DNA of 64,000 nt, taken from Sycobia sp. Sy_11 (taxonomy: Eukaryota > Arthropoda > Insecta > Hymenoptera > Epichrysomallidae). Of the stretch, positions 54,501 through 64,000 are shown in pieces. Numbering within the stretch: the first letter of the stretch is position 1; each line of letters starts with the position of its first letter. The translations under genes and the position numbers were made by a program. The notes under the pieces were generated by a model. The model saw only the letters and a program-made list of their open reading frames with translations. It did not search any database and was not told where the DNA came from. The DNA is taken from NCBI GenBank assembly GCA_018907035.1, contig JACCIC010000034.1, positions 1,835,001-1,899,000 on the forward strand, written 5' to 3'.

Positions 54501-57500
54501 GTATCTACAGCAAAAATCGAGGAGTATGAATTAATTTTCTTTTTGTGACTTAAAATTGTTTGAAGGACTGTGACGTGCAGCGGCTGCACTATCTGTTTCC
54601 TCATTTTTACTACCATTAGTATATATTTCAAACGCATTATTCCTATGTATAAGATCTTGTATTCTGCTGTTAGGATCAGGGTCATTTGGTAAAAGCTTTC
54701 CGAATGCAATATCAAATGGACTCGAAGTTAATAGGATCTTAAAAGAATGTTCATATGTAACAAATGAATCTTTCTACAAAAATGGTTGTAAAGGATTTAA
54801 TATTTCTAAAATACATTTATCTAATAAATTGTTATATTTTTTTCTTGACTTAGACAAATGATTAAAGTAATAATTCATGATAGTATGGTATGTCAATAGG
54901 CTTCTATTACTCAATATCTTAGAAAGGTAGCTAAGACAAAGAAATTTGACTCTTTCTGCTATAAGTGGGAGTTAGATGTCACAAAACTTTTATAGAATGT
55001 AATTAATGTACTAGGATCAGCTCCCCATTTGCAGCCTTGTACAAATCTTAAAAAGTTAAGGGCTCGTTGACACTTGCTTAAAAGTGATTCAATTTGTGTT
55101 ATGAAAGTCATTTGATAATCAAAGATTATACCAACGAAACGGGCTGTAGCGCTTGATTTAATTATGCAATTATTATTGATCTCAAAGATTGTTTGGCCTA
55201 GTAGTATTTTTAGTTTGTTGAAATTAATATAAATTGTTTTGTGGGGAGCCAGATCAAGACCGACTGTTTGCAAATCTTCATCTGCAGTGCTGACAGCTTT
55301 TTACAGGGACATTTTGTTTTTTGAGAATAAACAGATGTCATCAGCGAACTGCAAAACAGTCACTGTGTTAGGTATATCTTTTAATATATTTGTCACATAA
55401 ATTATGTATAATAAGGGACTCATTAAGCCTCCCTGGGTACTCCTCTATAGGACATTTGGCCGTCTGTAAAATCTGTATATATATATATCGAACGTATGTT
55501 AAAAACTTTACAAATTTAATAACTTGAATTGGACAGCTATAAAGAGAAAGTTTTTCAAATAATATCTTTATATTGACATTATCAAAAGCGCCACATACGT
55601 CTAAAATGACTGCATTGGAGTTCTTTGTTTTTATTGAAAGCTTGTTCGATATGCATTTTCGGATTAAGCAAATGATCAACGCAAGAATGTCCTTTACGAA
55701 ATCTGCTTTAATTGTTTGGTAGCAGTTTTTGAGTTTCAAACCACCACTCCAGTTTGTTCTTCAGCATAGTTTCAAACAATTTGCATACTGCAGAAGTCAT
55801 TAACATTGGTCTAAAGTTTATACCATAGGCTTTTTAAATAAAATGTATATACGATTTGAAATTCTCCTTCTGTATATAATTGATTGAATATATCTAAAAG
55901 CAATAGCTTATATCTAATTGGCAGCATCTTTAAAATAAAATAATCAATCCCGTCTAGTCCTGGAGATGCTTTCAGTTTTTAGATTCGAGTGCGAAGTTAA
56001 ATTCTATAAAGGTAAAATTCGATGAGAGAAATTGATTAGGTAGATAATTTAGATTTTCAGGGATCCATGGAGGGCAAATCTTGTCTAATGCTGTAACTTT
56101 TTTATCTATTTGCAAGATTATTAAAAGAGACTTTTGTCCATTTGTTTTTAAAAATTTTGGCCTTATTCCACACATAGGTAATATATGTTTTAACGTTAAT
56201 GGTTTCTACAAAGTGCTTGAAACTTTGTCTTTTTTTAGATTTGAAAGTTTTGTTAGCAGTTGATCTGAATTTTTTAAATTGAATAAAATCATTTAGATCG
56301 GAGGTTTTTAGTCATTTTTTGTATGCTGTTTTTCTATTATTTCTAGCCATCTGACATTCATCATCCCACCTCGGAACTGGGCTTCTGTGATTTTTGTCGC
56401 TTACTCTTGTTCTTACTGGTGTATTATTTAATAAGGATTCCTTTACAATATTCATAAACCTACTATATTTACGTTTAACACAATTATTATCATATTGTTC
56501 CGATAAGAATGGCGTATAGGCTGTTTCAAGGTTACTTAGTACTCCTGTCTAGTTAGTACGATTATATCTAATTTTATGAGTTTTTTGAACATATAGTGTC
56601 TTATCAGAATTAATATCAACAAAAATGGGAAGATGATCAGAGCCCAGGGTATCATTAATGACATTTGTCACAATTTTGTGTGCTAAGTTATTATTGGAAA
56701 TTATTAAATCTATATTTAACTGGAGGTCGCGTCATAATGTGTAACTGTGTTGCTATTATGTATGATTAATTTTTTTTCTTCTATGTATTCCAGTAGGTTT
56801 TTACCGTTTAAATCTGTTTTTTCACAGTTCCATCCCGCATGTTGTGCATTAAAATCACCTATAAGTATAAAATTTTCATGAATTGGAAGGTTAGAAAAAA
56901 TTTGTTTCCATCCATTTAAATCGAGAGTGCTATCCGGAACTCTGTAACATACATATATATTGAAAGAAGGTGCACAGTTTGTAATTTCAAGTCCACAATA
57001 CTATACCGTTTTATTTGGTTTTTTAAAATTATTAATTTCTTTATACGCTATATTCTTACAAATAAAAATAATTATACCTCCACCTGTTTTGTTAATACGG
57101 TCTTTTCTGTAACCCACAAAACCCGAAAATTTGAAATTTGTTGTTGCAGGTGTCAGCCAGGATTCAACACAGATGAGAATATCGATATCTTCTATTAATT
57201 TTTGTATCTCTTCTTTATGCTTAATTATGCTTCTGAAATTCCAAAATATTATTTTCATGTTTGATTATTTATTTATACATCAGTTTATTCTTCTGCTGAG
57301 TGGAATTCGTTACTGGTTGTAAGAATGTTATTTGAATCTTTGAGCCTTTTAATAATTCTATTAATTCTTTTTTTTAACTTGCAATCATTTATTTCATATT
57401 ACAAATCCAACAGCAATGCGTTTAATGCTGCCAACTCTTCTGTGAATGAAAGAGCAAGGTTTGATAGATTTTGATGTCTGTAGGCTGAGTGAAGGAAATC

Positions 57501-59200
57501 AACAGTTTTTTCAAAGCTTAAAGGATATTTTTCGTGATTGGTTATAAATCAATTTTCTGCCGGTAACATTTGCTGTTTGATTTCCTCATGGCCAATTCTC
57601 CCATCGTCGGTTATAGTTTTTTTTTTTTGATGAATATTTTAGTTTTGTTTTCTTGTTATTATCTGCTTTATCAGAGCTGGACTGAGATAATGTGCTCGTC
57701 GTTGGTTTTTTAGATGGAGGAGGAGGCATAGTTGTTGTAGCGATAGAAAAATTTTCAGAATTGTTAATTTCCTTGTTTGTTTTGTTATTATTTGAAGGAA
57801 CAGTCTGGGAGTTATTGATATTTAGATCTACTGTTTCCAGCTGTTCTGGAATGTGAATCCTGAGTTTCTCTTGTTGATTCTGAGCAACGTAACAGTCAGA
57901 AATCGGTGTGTTATTAATTTCGTCTATTTGCGGACAATGTTTGGCTAGATGCCCTTCGAAACTTACATTGGAAACACTTTAATATATCGGTGCTCGGATA
58001 AACGTAATAGTATTTGTTTTCAAAATTTATTTTAATGAATTCGGTAGCTTACTTACATCGCTTAGATCTATAAATATTTGTCTTCTTTCACTTAAAATGT
58101 GCTGAAAATGCTCATTAAAAACTTTTGCTGTTAATGTGGAGATTCATATACATAAAATTCGATTGTATGCATAAAAAATCTCACGTGGTTGCATTATTTC
58201 TCCAACTGCTTCGACATAATCTATGAGAGTAAGTTCATTTACACAGTCCATTATCAGTCCCTGCTCCCTAGTATGAAAAAGATCTCTTTAAATGGCTGCT
58301 GCATAGTTCAATTTTTTAGAAATGTTGGAAGTACTCGTGTTTTCTGTAGGCACACTCGAATATGTTACAGGCGATTCCATTTGGAAACCGAAAGTAACGT
58401 AGAAGTTTTGTATCGCGAATATACGATTGATAACGAGCTATAGCCCTGTAAGTTACGAACTTACATACTCGTATTCTATGTTTATAACTACAGGAGCACT
58501 AATAAACACGTCTAATCTCTATGAGAGAACTTTCATGACTGAATCGCGACATTTAACACTGTTTGATTTGTAAATTAATCTCAATATATTTAAATTTGAA
58601 ATATTTAAAACTTTTGTAGTATAATGTTAGGGACTTCTCAGTTCAGGTTTTCCGCGAATAGCACATACATCATGAATACCTAATGAAGTCTCAGTAAAAG
58701 TATCGATACAAGTTATAATAAACATGGCAGAAATACCGTTAGTCAACATCAACCAATTATATTTGAGATTGTAGGAAGTGGTATATGCAAACCTACTTAG
58801 TCCCTCCCTAAAAATAAGAACGCGCATAAAGTCAAGCCTGGACATTATTTGTATAGACTGTCGTTGATATCTTCATCACAAGAAAAAAATTTTTTGTATA
58901 AACTGATTTTGAATTTGTCAAATCAAATCTAATAGTCTTTAACATATCACAGCCATCATTGTCCAAAAAGGTGCAGAGAATAGATATATGAAATTAGTAA
59001 GAAATACGAATTACTTAAGTTTTAGTTCTAATATTTAATTATTAAAAACGTCACCCACGTAACAACAGAAATATTATTATTTAGACTCTCGGTAAGCAAG
59101 ATACTATTAATGTATAGATATTGAATATTTTAATATCTTACCTATTTAAATAAGCATCAGAATAAGACATAATGAATAATACCATAACGTAGTTTCGCAT
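51548..59200 (-). CDS. Secreted ribonuclease T2, copy B (253 aa, three exons, altered active site)
   Basis: Exons, in transcript order: 59200-59142, 52330-51772 and 51691-51548. Lengths and phases are identical to copy A, and the joined frame is intact. Exon 1 encodes MRNYVMVLFIMSYSDAYLN, a signal peptide ending AG|GTAAGA. Motif I WIIHGLWP with His75 is intact. Motif II reads WGFQWNKHGSC: the catalytic Glu133 is Gln, while Lys136 and His137 remain and position 132 is Phe as in copy A. By hand count exon 2 is about 84% identical to copy A in protein, exon 3 only about 60%. Copy B has ten cysteines in exons 2-3 against eight in copy A; the extra pair is Cys208 and Cys251. Intron 1 is 6.8 kb, inflated by a mariner remnant carrying a LINE; intron 2 is 80 bp. 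The gene is intact, so it is more likely a reduced-activity or repurposed RNase than a pseudogene. Activity cannot be judged from sequence. Confidence 0.9.
52724..52828. repeat. Tandem duplication, ~50 bp units
   Basis: Two copies at about 52724-52773 and 52779-52828 share TTATAACTTAA, GTGTACACTT and TTTGCGTTT in the same order. They lie in intron 1 of RNase T2 copy B. Confidence 0.8.
53290..53626 (-). mobile_element. Mariner transposase remnant, interrupted by the LINE
   Basis: Minus-strand fragments match mellifera-type mariner transposases. An N-terminal part, KLIEDAALEAFLNEH then RPEEFAS (about 53500-53600), is preceded by GDKERPV. A C-terminal part, FSPEDIKH.FDSLRASKDD then LKLPALWAKVINSDAEYIE, lies at about 53300-53440. 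The middle, with the DDD catalytic residues, is deleted. The N-terminal coding stretch resumes at 58555 beyond the LINE (..VKCRDFNNGDKERP reads across the 13-bp duplication), so the LINE inserted into this mariner. Confidence 0.72.
53627..53639. repeat. Target-site duplication of the LINE (left copy)
   Basis: AATCGCGACATTT, identical to 58542-58554. It directly follows the A-rich 3' end of the LINE on the minus strand. Confidence 0.88.
53640..58541 (-). mobile_element. Full-length non-LTR retrotransposon (RNase H-bearing LINE), 4.9 kb
   Basis: Flanked by a perfect 13-bp target-site duplication. The 5' end is at 58541 (CAGTCATGAAAG..). ORF1 starts at 58380 (MESPVTYSS..) and has a zinc knuckle at 57976-57934, CFQCKF..GHLAKHC, broken by one frameshift. 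ORF2 starts at 57258 with an apurinic endonuclease (IIFWNFRSI, later VESWL). Reverse-transcriptase motifs follow: AVILDVCGAFDNV near 55590 and LQFADDICLF near 55320-55350. RNase H comes next: AILDAMNLALE and FIFTDALTILQSL at 54400-54500, then FWIPSYHGIKANEFTDSL near 54270. The 3' UTR contains CCCTATAGGG and ends in an A-run. RNase H after RT places it in the I-type superfamily. Several stops and shifts make it inactive. It lies in intron 1 of RNase T2 copy B, in the same orientation as the gene. Confidence 0.93.
58542..58554. repeat. Target-site duplication of the LINE (right copy)
   Basis: AATCGCGACATTT, perfect match to 53627-53639. Confidence 0.88.
58555..59141. other. 5' part of RNase T2 copy B intron 1; no separate gene supported
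   Basis: The first ~50 bases are the N-terminal remainder of the interrupted mariner. The minus-strand open frame at 58627-58845 has no recognisable domain and is not called. Confidence 0.4.
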
Positions 59201-59508
59201 GTCCCAATGAATATCCTGCGATGGATAATTAATTTAATAGCAAATGGATTACGTAGAACGTAAATGACATATAAGTTCATATATTTTCATTTATTTGGAA
59301 GGGAATTTTATTGCGTGCATATATTATTCTCTTTACATATAATATTCTAAATGACAATTTATATTAAAATCCCGTTATATTTATAATAAATCTATTTCAA
59401 TAATAAGTTCATTAAACGAGATTTTTAATATTGCATTCTTTATTTATACATGGTTTAGATTATGTATATATGTTCTCCAACCTAAGATGAAGATAAAAAT
59501 CTTAGGAT

Positions 59509-60457
59509 TAAGGTGTATTCAAAAAGTAACGAGAATTTTTAAATTTCGCGGGTTTGGAGAGTGCCTGTAAATTTTTTTTTATTATGTTGGTACGCATGCC
59601 CCTGAACTACGATAAAATTTTCAGCAATATTTACTGCTTACTTTTTAAGTGACAGCCGCTAACGTTAGACATGTTTTTTGAGCTCGGCGATTTTCGTTTG
59701 TCGAGCCTTTTTCAGTCTTGGCGATCCAGAATGCTTCCACTGGACCCATTAAGCCTTAGTTTCGTCATCATATACGTAAACCCATGTTTCGTCATCTGTT
59801 ATAACACGTTTTAGTAGTTCTGCATCGTTATTAACTTCATTTAGCGACTCCTGAGCAACTTCCATTCGCCGCTGTTTTTGTTCGAAATTCAACAATTTTG
59901 GAACAAATTTAGCTGCCACCCGTTTCATATCCAAAACATCTGAAAAATTTCCATGGCATGAGCCAACTGATATGCCAAGATCATCAGCGACTTCTCTGAT
60001 TGTGATTCGGCAATCGATCATAACCATTTCTTTCACTTTTTTGACGTTTTCATCAATTCTTGATGTGCTTGAGCGTCCGGGTCATTCGTCATCTTCAACG
60101 TTTTCCCGGCCATCTTGGAAATGCTTATACCACTCGTAAATCCTTGCTTTATTCATAGCAGACTCACCTTATGCCTTTGTTACCATTTTACAAACGTCAA
60201 TACACTTTATTTCATTTTTTACACAAAATTGAATACAAATTCTTTGCTCCATTTTTTTCACAAACGCAAATCGCCGAGCTCAAAAAACCACGTCGAACGT
60301 TAGCGGCTGCCACTTAAAAAGTAAGCAATGCATATTGCTGAAAATTTTATCGTACTTCAGGGACATGCGTACCAACATAATCAAAAAAATGTTATACAGG
60401 CGGACTCTCCAAATTCGCGAAATTTAAAAATTCTCGTTACTTTTTGAACACATCTCG
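59509..60457 (-). mobile_element. Internally deleted mariner with ~195-bp inverted repeats
   Basis: The arms 59509-59702 and 60260-60457 are near-identical inverted repeats sharing TTCAAAAAGTAACGAGAATT at their outer ends and GAGCTCGGCGATTT at their inner ends. TA flanks the right end; the left flank is degraded. Between them, on the minus strand, is the N-terminal part of a mariner transposase: MEQRICIQFCV at about 60252, YEWYKHFQDGREN, IREVADDLGISVGS and VITDDETWVYVYDDETKA (first catalytic Asp), then WVQWKHSGSPRLKKARQ, after which the protein is cut off. The second and third catalytic Asp residues are missing. Three in-frame stops are also present. It lies about 0.3 kb upstream of the RNase T2 copy B start codon. 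Confidence 0.93.
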
Positions 60458-63355
60458 TATAAACTGTGAAGGATCTTCAAGTACTCACGAAGCCAAAAAT
60501 TATAAATCATTGTGAAATCTAGTAAGTTCAATAGAATTTTAATTGTAGATGGATAAAAAATTTCTCTTTCCCTTGTTAACAGTTGAAACACTATACGTAT
60601 TTTATATATAAATCTTTATTTTTCATTAACAAATAGCATAAATAATCTTTGTCTTGATTTTCTATTTGACGGAAATGGCCACCGTATCTTGAAATATTTA
60701 AAAAATCAACAAATTCCTTCTTCTAAAAAATAATATTATATTCAAAGACTACTAGATTTTAAGTAGATGAACTTCTAATTTCTTCTAATGGCACATATGC
60801 ATTTATTATAGTATGACATACAGGATTTATAAATTACTTGATTCTCATTCTCTCTAAATAATATCATACATTAACAAAGGAAGATACAGTCAACAAGTAA
60901 TCACTCACTTTCATGTAGATTATGAAAGATAAATTTGTTAATAAATTTGTAATGTAAAATAAATTTGTTACTTCTTTTTTGTTGCAATGGAGCTTCTTTT
61001 CAACTAAATTCTGTATAAAATAGCATTTTTAATTTTCTTTGAATTTATAGTAATTGAATACTTAAACATTTTTACAATTTTAGTAGATGATTTATGTATC
61101 GTATGATTATTCTATATGATATATTTTATTAATACAACAATATATAAAATCCTAAATTAATTAATATTTCTATAATTTTTCACCATGCATTTGAAAAAAT
61201 TATAAATAAAATATACTTAATAAACTAAAAAGATAAAACTTAAAAAAAAAAGAATAAAATAGACTTGAAAAAATTAAATTGATGATAATAATTTATCTAA
61301 ATATACGTAAAAATTTCATTGAATTAATATTTTTAAACATTGGAATGTAATTCATTAAAAATAAACTAAATTCATTAAAAATAAACGGACATTATTTTGT
61401 TTTAATTTTATGTCTCACGATCTACATAATTCATTGAGGTATTGGCTTCATCAGAAAATAATTAATAGCAATGTCCGTTTATTGAGGTAAGGCTTCTTTA
61501 GAAAATAACTAGTAATTCCCGTCTCAGCTTCGTCCAAGATAATAATGTAACCGGTTGATTAAATATATGTTTCGTATATGTAAATTCCTATAGATGATTT
61601 TATACTGTGACAATATATCTCAAATTCAATTTGAGCATGGAATAATTCTATTTTTTTTAAATATTTATAGTTTTTTTGCCGAGTACTTCCCTGTTTTGAA
61701 TAGTAAATCTCCGGATAAAAAAACTTATCTAATATATTTACGCAGAGAATGTTATTCTGAGTGTTTTTTTGTGAAACAGGGTAGAAAATTGTTTAAATGA
61801 AAAACTTTTAATCGTTAGAAGACACTTAATATTTTATACCTACCTTAATATTTTTTTCTGAAAATATGGACCATTTTCATCAGAAATACTTCTACGTTAA
61901 TACTTATCAAATTTTAACGTCCTTGCCAATTTTATCTATTTATAAAATAGGAATAAAGTAATGTTTCTGAAAAAATGAAAATTATATTTTCGGTATATTA
62001 GATATTTAGAATTATTAAATATACAAAATGATTAATTAATTATGTTTTCAGAAGTAATCAGCGTAATGTTAACCTGAGAACCTTTCTTGCTAAATATTTT
62101 GTATATTATTACAAAAAATTTCTTCGCTAACAAATTTCAATTTCTCTCTATTCGTCTTCATAATAGCAATTTTAAACATGTTCTACTATCTCTAATCAAA
62201 AGGACACCGTATACGCATTCTGTAGATCATAAGAAATAAAAAAATACTTTTTAATCGGGGTACATGTTAGTGCAAAAGGGGATGTTTCTAATTACTAGAA
62301 CTATTTTTCTTCAATGTACTGCAAATACAATAGTTCATTGTTTAAGCAATGCAACTTTTAATGTAATACTATTATATCTCTTATATTATTATTTAATTAT
62401 TTGACAATAAAATATTACAATTTTTCATTTCTATGTTAATTTATTGACATTATTAAAATTTATAATTTTAAATTAAACAAATAAATATAAAAATTATAAA
62501 TTAAATATTTAAAATTCGATATTTAAATTAAATATCGAATTTTTGAACTACAGAAAACGTGTAACAAGTTAGAGCAAGATTTTCAAAGCATTAAATTCAG
62601 AATCCCAAAGAACATATAAGAAACCTGAATTTATCTTTCCTAAATTAATTTTTCCTATTGTGATTCTCAGTTATTGACATTAATATATTATAAAAAGAAA
62701 TTGAGATAGTTATATAAACGAAAAATGTCTCAATACTTTATTCTTTATACGAATAAACCCAAACAAAATATATATCCTAATGAATGGCGGTAGTTTTGCT
62801 GATTTCTTATTTAATGAACGAAAGAAAAATATATTTTGATAAAAGAATATATTTTATATGTCTGTATTCAAGATGTCATAATAATCAATGTATAAATTTT
62901 GGAATCTAAAATCAAAAATAGATGAAAGATTTTAAATATCTGAATTTCTTTAACAAAATGTAAAACTTAGTTTGAGAGTTGCAAAACTTACTTGAGAGTT
63001 ATGACTATATTATTATTTTTCGTTTGTTATAAATCGAATCATTCCAAAAAATGTAATTGGTAAGTATTCCATTAAAAATAAAAAGAATATCTCATTCAAT
63101 GATGTAACATAAAACAGAGAGTAGCCACAATTGCAGTTTCGAAAACAATGAACATTGCAATGTATATATTATTATTTTAGTTTATAAGAAATCTACAATT
63201 ACATACGATTTATAAAATATATCATTATAATATACAATTATATTACGACTTGTACGAAAGAACAAAATATACAAAAACCATACATTTGTTACAATTAATA
63301 TTAGCTTCATCCGTGAACAAAAAAATAGCATCTACTGACACACCTTTAACATATT
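60458..63355. other. No supported gene
   Basis: Very AT-rich. A perfect 14-bp inverted repeat (AATAAACGGACATT at about 61380-61393 and its complement at 61471-61484) brackets a short segment. Copies of ATTGAGGT..GGCTTC..AGAAAATAA recur at 61434-61463 and 61483-61508. The open frame at 61594-61800 is not recognisable. Confidence 0.45.
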
Positions 63356-63367
63356 AATTCCAAAGTT
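63356..63367. repeat. Target-site duplication of the retroposed insert (left copy)
   Basis: AATTCCAAAGTT, identical to 63711-63722. Confidence 0.8.
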
Positions 63368-63710
63368 CCATAAATAAACTCGTTAGACTCAAGTTACAAC
63401 TACCCCTAAATATAGAGACATTAATAGCCAATCCTAACACTCGAATATGTCAAATAATTTGCGAATTCTTCAATAAATGTAACCTTTATATATAGCGTGC
63501 TATTATCTTCTGCTGTAAGGTAGATACAATATTTTTGCATTGGTCGATCGGAAATCTTCTGTAATGATCCATTATATGTATTATAATAAAAGTTTAAAAT
63601 TAGCATTTGTATCAGACAAAATGTATCTATAATAATGTATATATATGTATATGTTTATAGCTGTATAAGTCTTTTTATAGGCTTGGGTAAGCTCAATAAA
63701 AAAAAAAAAA
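63368..63710 (+). mobile_element. Short retroposed insert (343 bp) with poly-A tail
   Basis: Perfect 12-bp duplications flank an AT-rich, non-coding segment that ends GGCTTGGGTAAGCTCAATAAA followed by an A-run. The AATAAA next to the tail and the duplications are hallmarks of LINE-mediated retroposition. No Pol III box A or B is visible, so a 5'-truncated LINE is more likely than a SINE. The minus-strand open frame at 63421-63606 is incidental. Confidence 0.78.
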
Positions 63711-63722
63711 AATTCCAAAGTT

Positions 63723-64000
63723 GAATTATGCTTTCTGAAACAAGTTTCCTGCTATAAATAGTTTCAGAAATTTTTTTGACTCAAAATTCAAAAAAAATGG
63801 AGCACCACCTGCTGAACGATAATAGAACGGCTGGTTATTACATGCATCGTCCGCGGTGCTTGAAATAATACACTAATCATTTATTAATTAAAGTCAGATT
63901 ATTTCAACACAAAACATAGCCTATATACTCTGGGTACTATAATAAAACTAATATAAAATATGTGAAAGCAAAAGGTTGAAAAGTTTTTGAGATTTTCGGA
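63723..64000. other. No supported feature
   Basis: AT-rich sequence to the window end; nothing recognisable. Confidence 0.5.

Noticed and set aside
58627..58845. 72-aa minus-strand frame in intron 1 of RNase T2 copy B
   Set aside because: No domain; adjacent to the mariner remnant and absent from the copy A intron.

Overview
This looks like a nuclear segment of an insect genome, most likely a hymenopteran. That placement is inference, from spliced genes with 78-124 bp introns, GT-AG splice sites, mariner and non-LTR elements, extreme TA/CT/TG microsatellite density and GC islands without CpG depletion in an otherwise AT-rich background. I see no bacterial-style operons, rRNA, tRNA or CRISPR. 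Genes are sparse, and most long open frames are microsatellites or decayed transposons.

Layout. 1-14.7 kb: AT-rich, microsatellite-rich, with a 3' fragment of a non-LTR element at 10.3-11.1 kb. 14.78-16.93 kb (+): a four-exon gene for a 211-aa secreted protein I cannot assign, with a MITE in intron 3. 17-29.8 kb: no gene I can support; GC-rich islands and many microsatellites. 29.8-31.1 kb (-) and 42.3-43.6 kb (+): two solo LTRs of one family in opposite orientation, each with a perfect 5-bp target-site duplication. 32.7-33.2 kb: a long fold-back element. 33.4-36.6 kb (+): a decayed LINE. 37.1-37.6 kb (+): a weak candidate two-exon secreted protein. 37.6-37.8 kb: a short palindromic MITE.

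45.7-59.2 kb (-) is the main locus: two complete tandem paralogs of a secreted RNase T2, each with three exons of identical length (59, 559 and 144 coding bases, 253 aa). The signal-peptide exons are too short to show up as open frames. They were found because a homologous block carries an ATG, a hydrophobic stretch and a phase-2 donor that fits the phase-2 acceptor of exon 2 in both copies. Copy A keeps the catalytic Glu of the second active-site motif; copy B has Gln there. Intron 1 of copy A holds a MITE. Intron 1 of copy B is expanded by a mariner remnant, itself interrupted by a full-length 4.9 kb LINE with a 13-bp target-site duplication. A second, internally deleted mariner with about 195-bp inverted repeats lies about 0.3 kb upstream of the copy B start codon.

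60.5-64 kb: AT-rich with no gene, except a 343-bp retroposed insert with a poly-A tail and a 12-bp target-site duplication. Together the window reads as a gene-poor, transposon-laden region holding a few fast-evolving secreted proteins. Whether these act in venom, digestion, immunity or lysosomes cannot be told from sequence alone.
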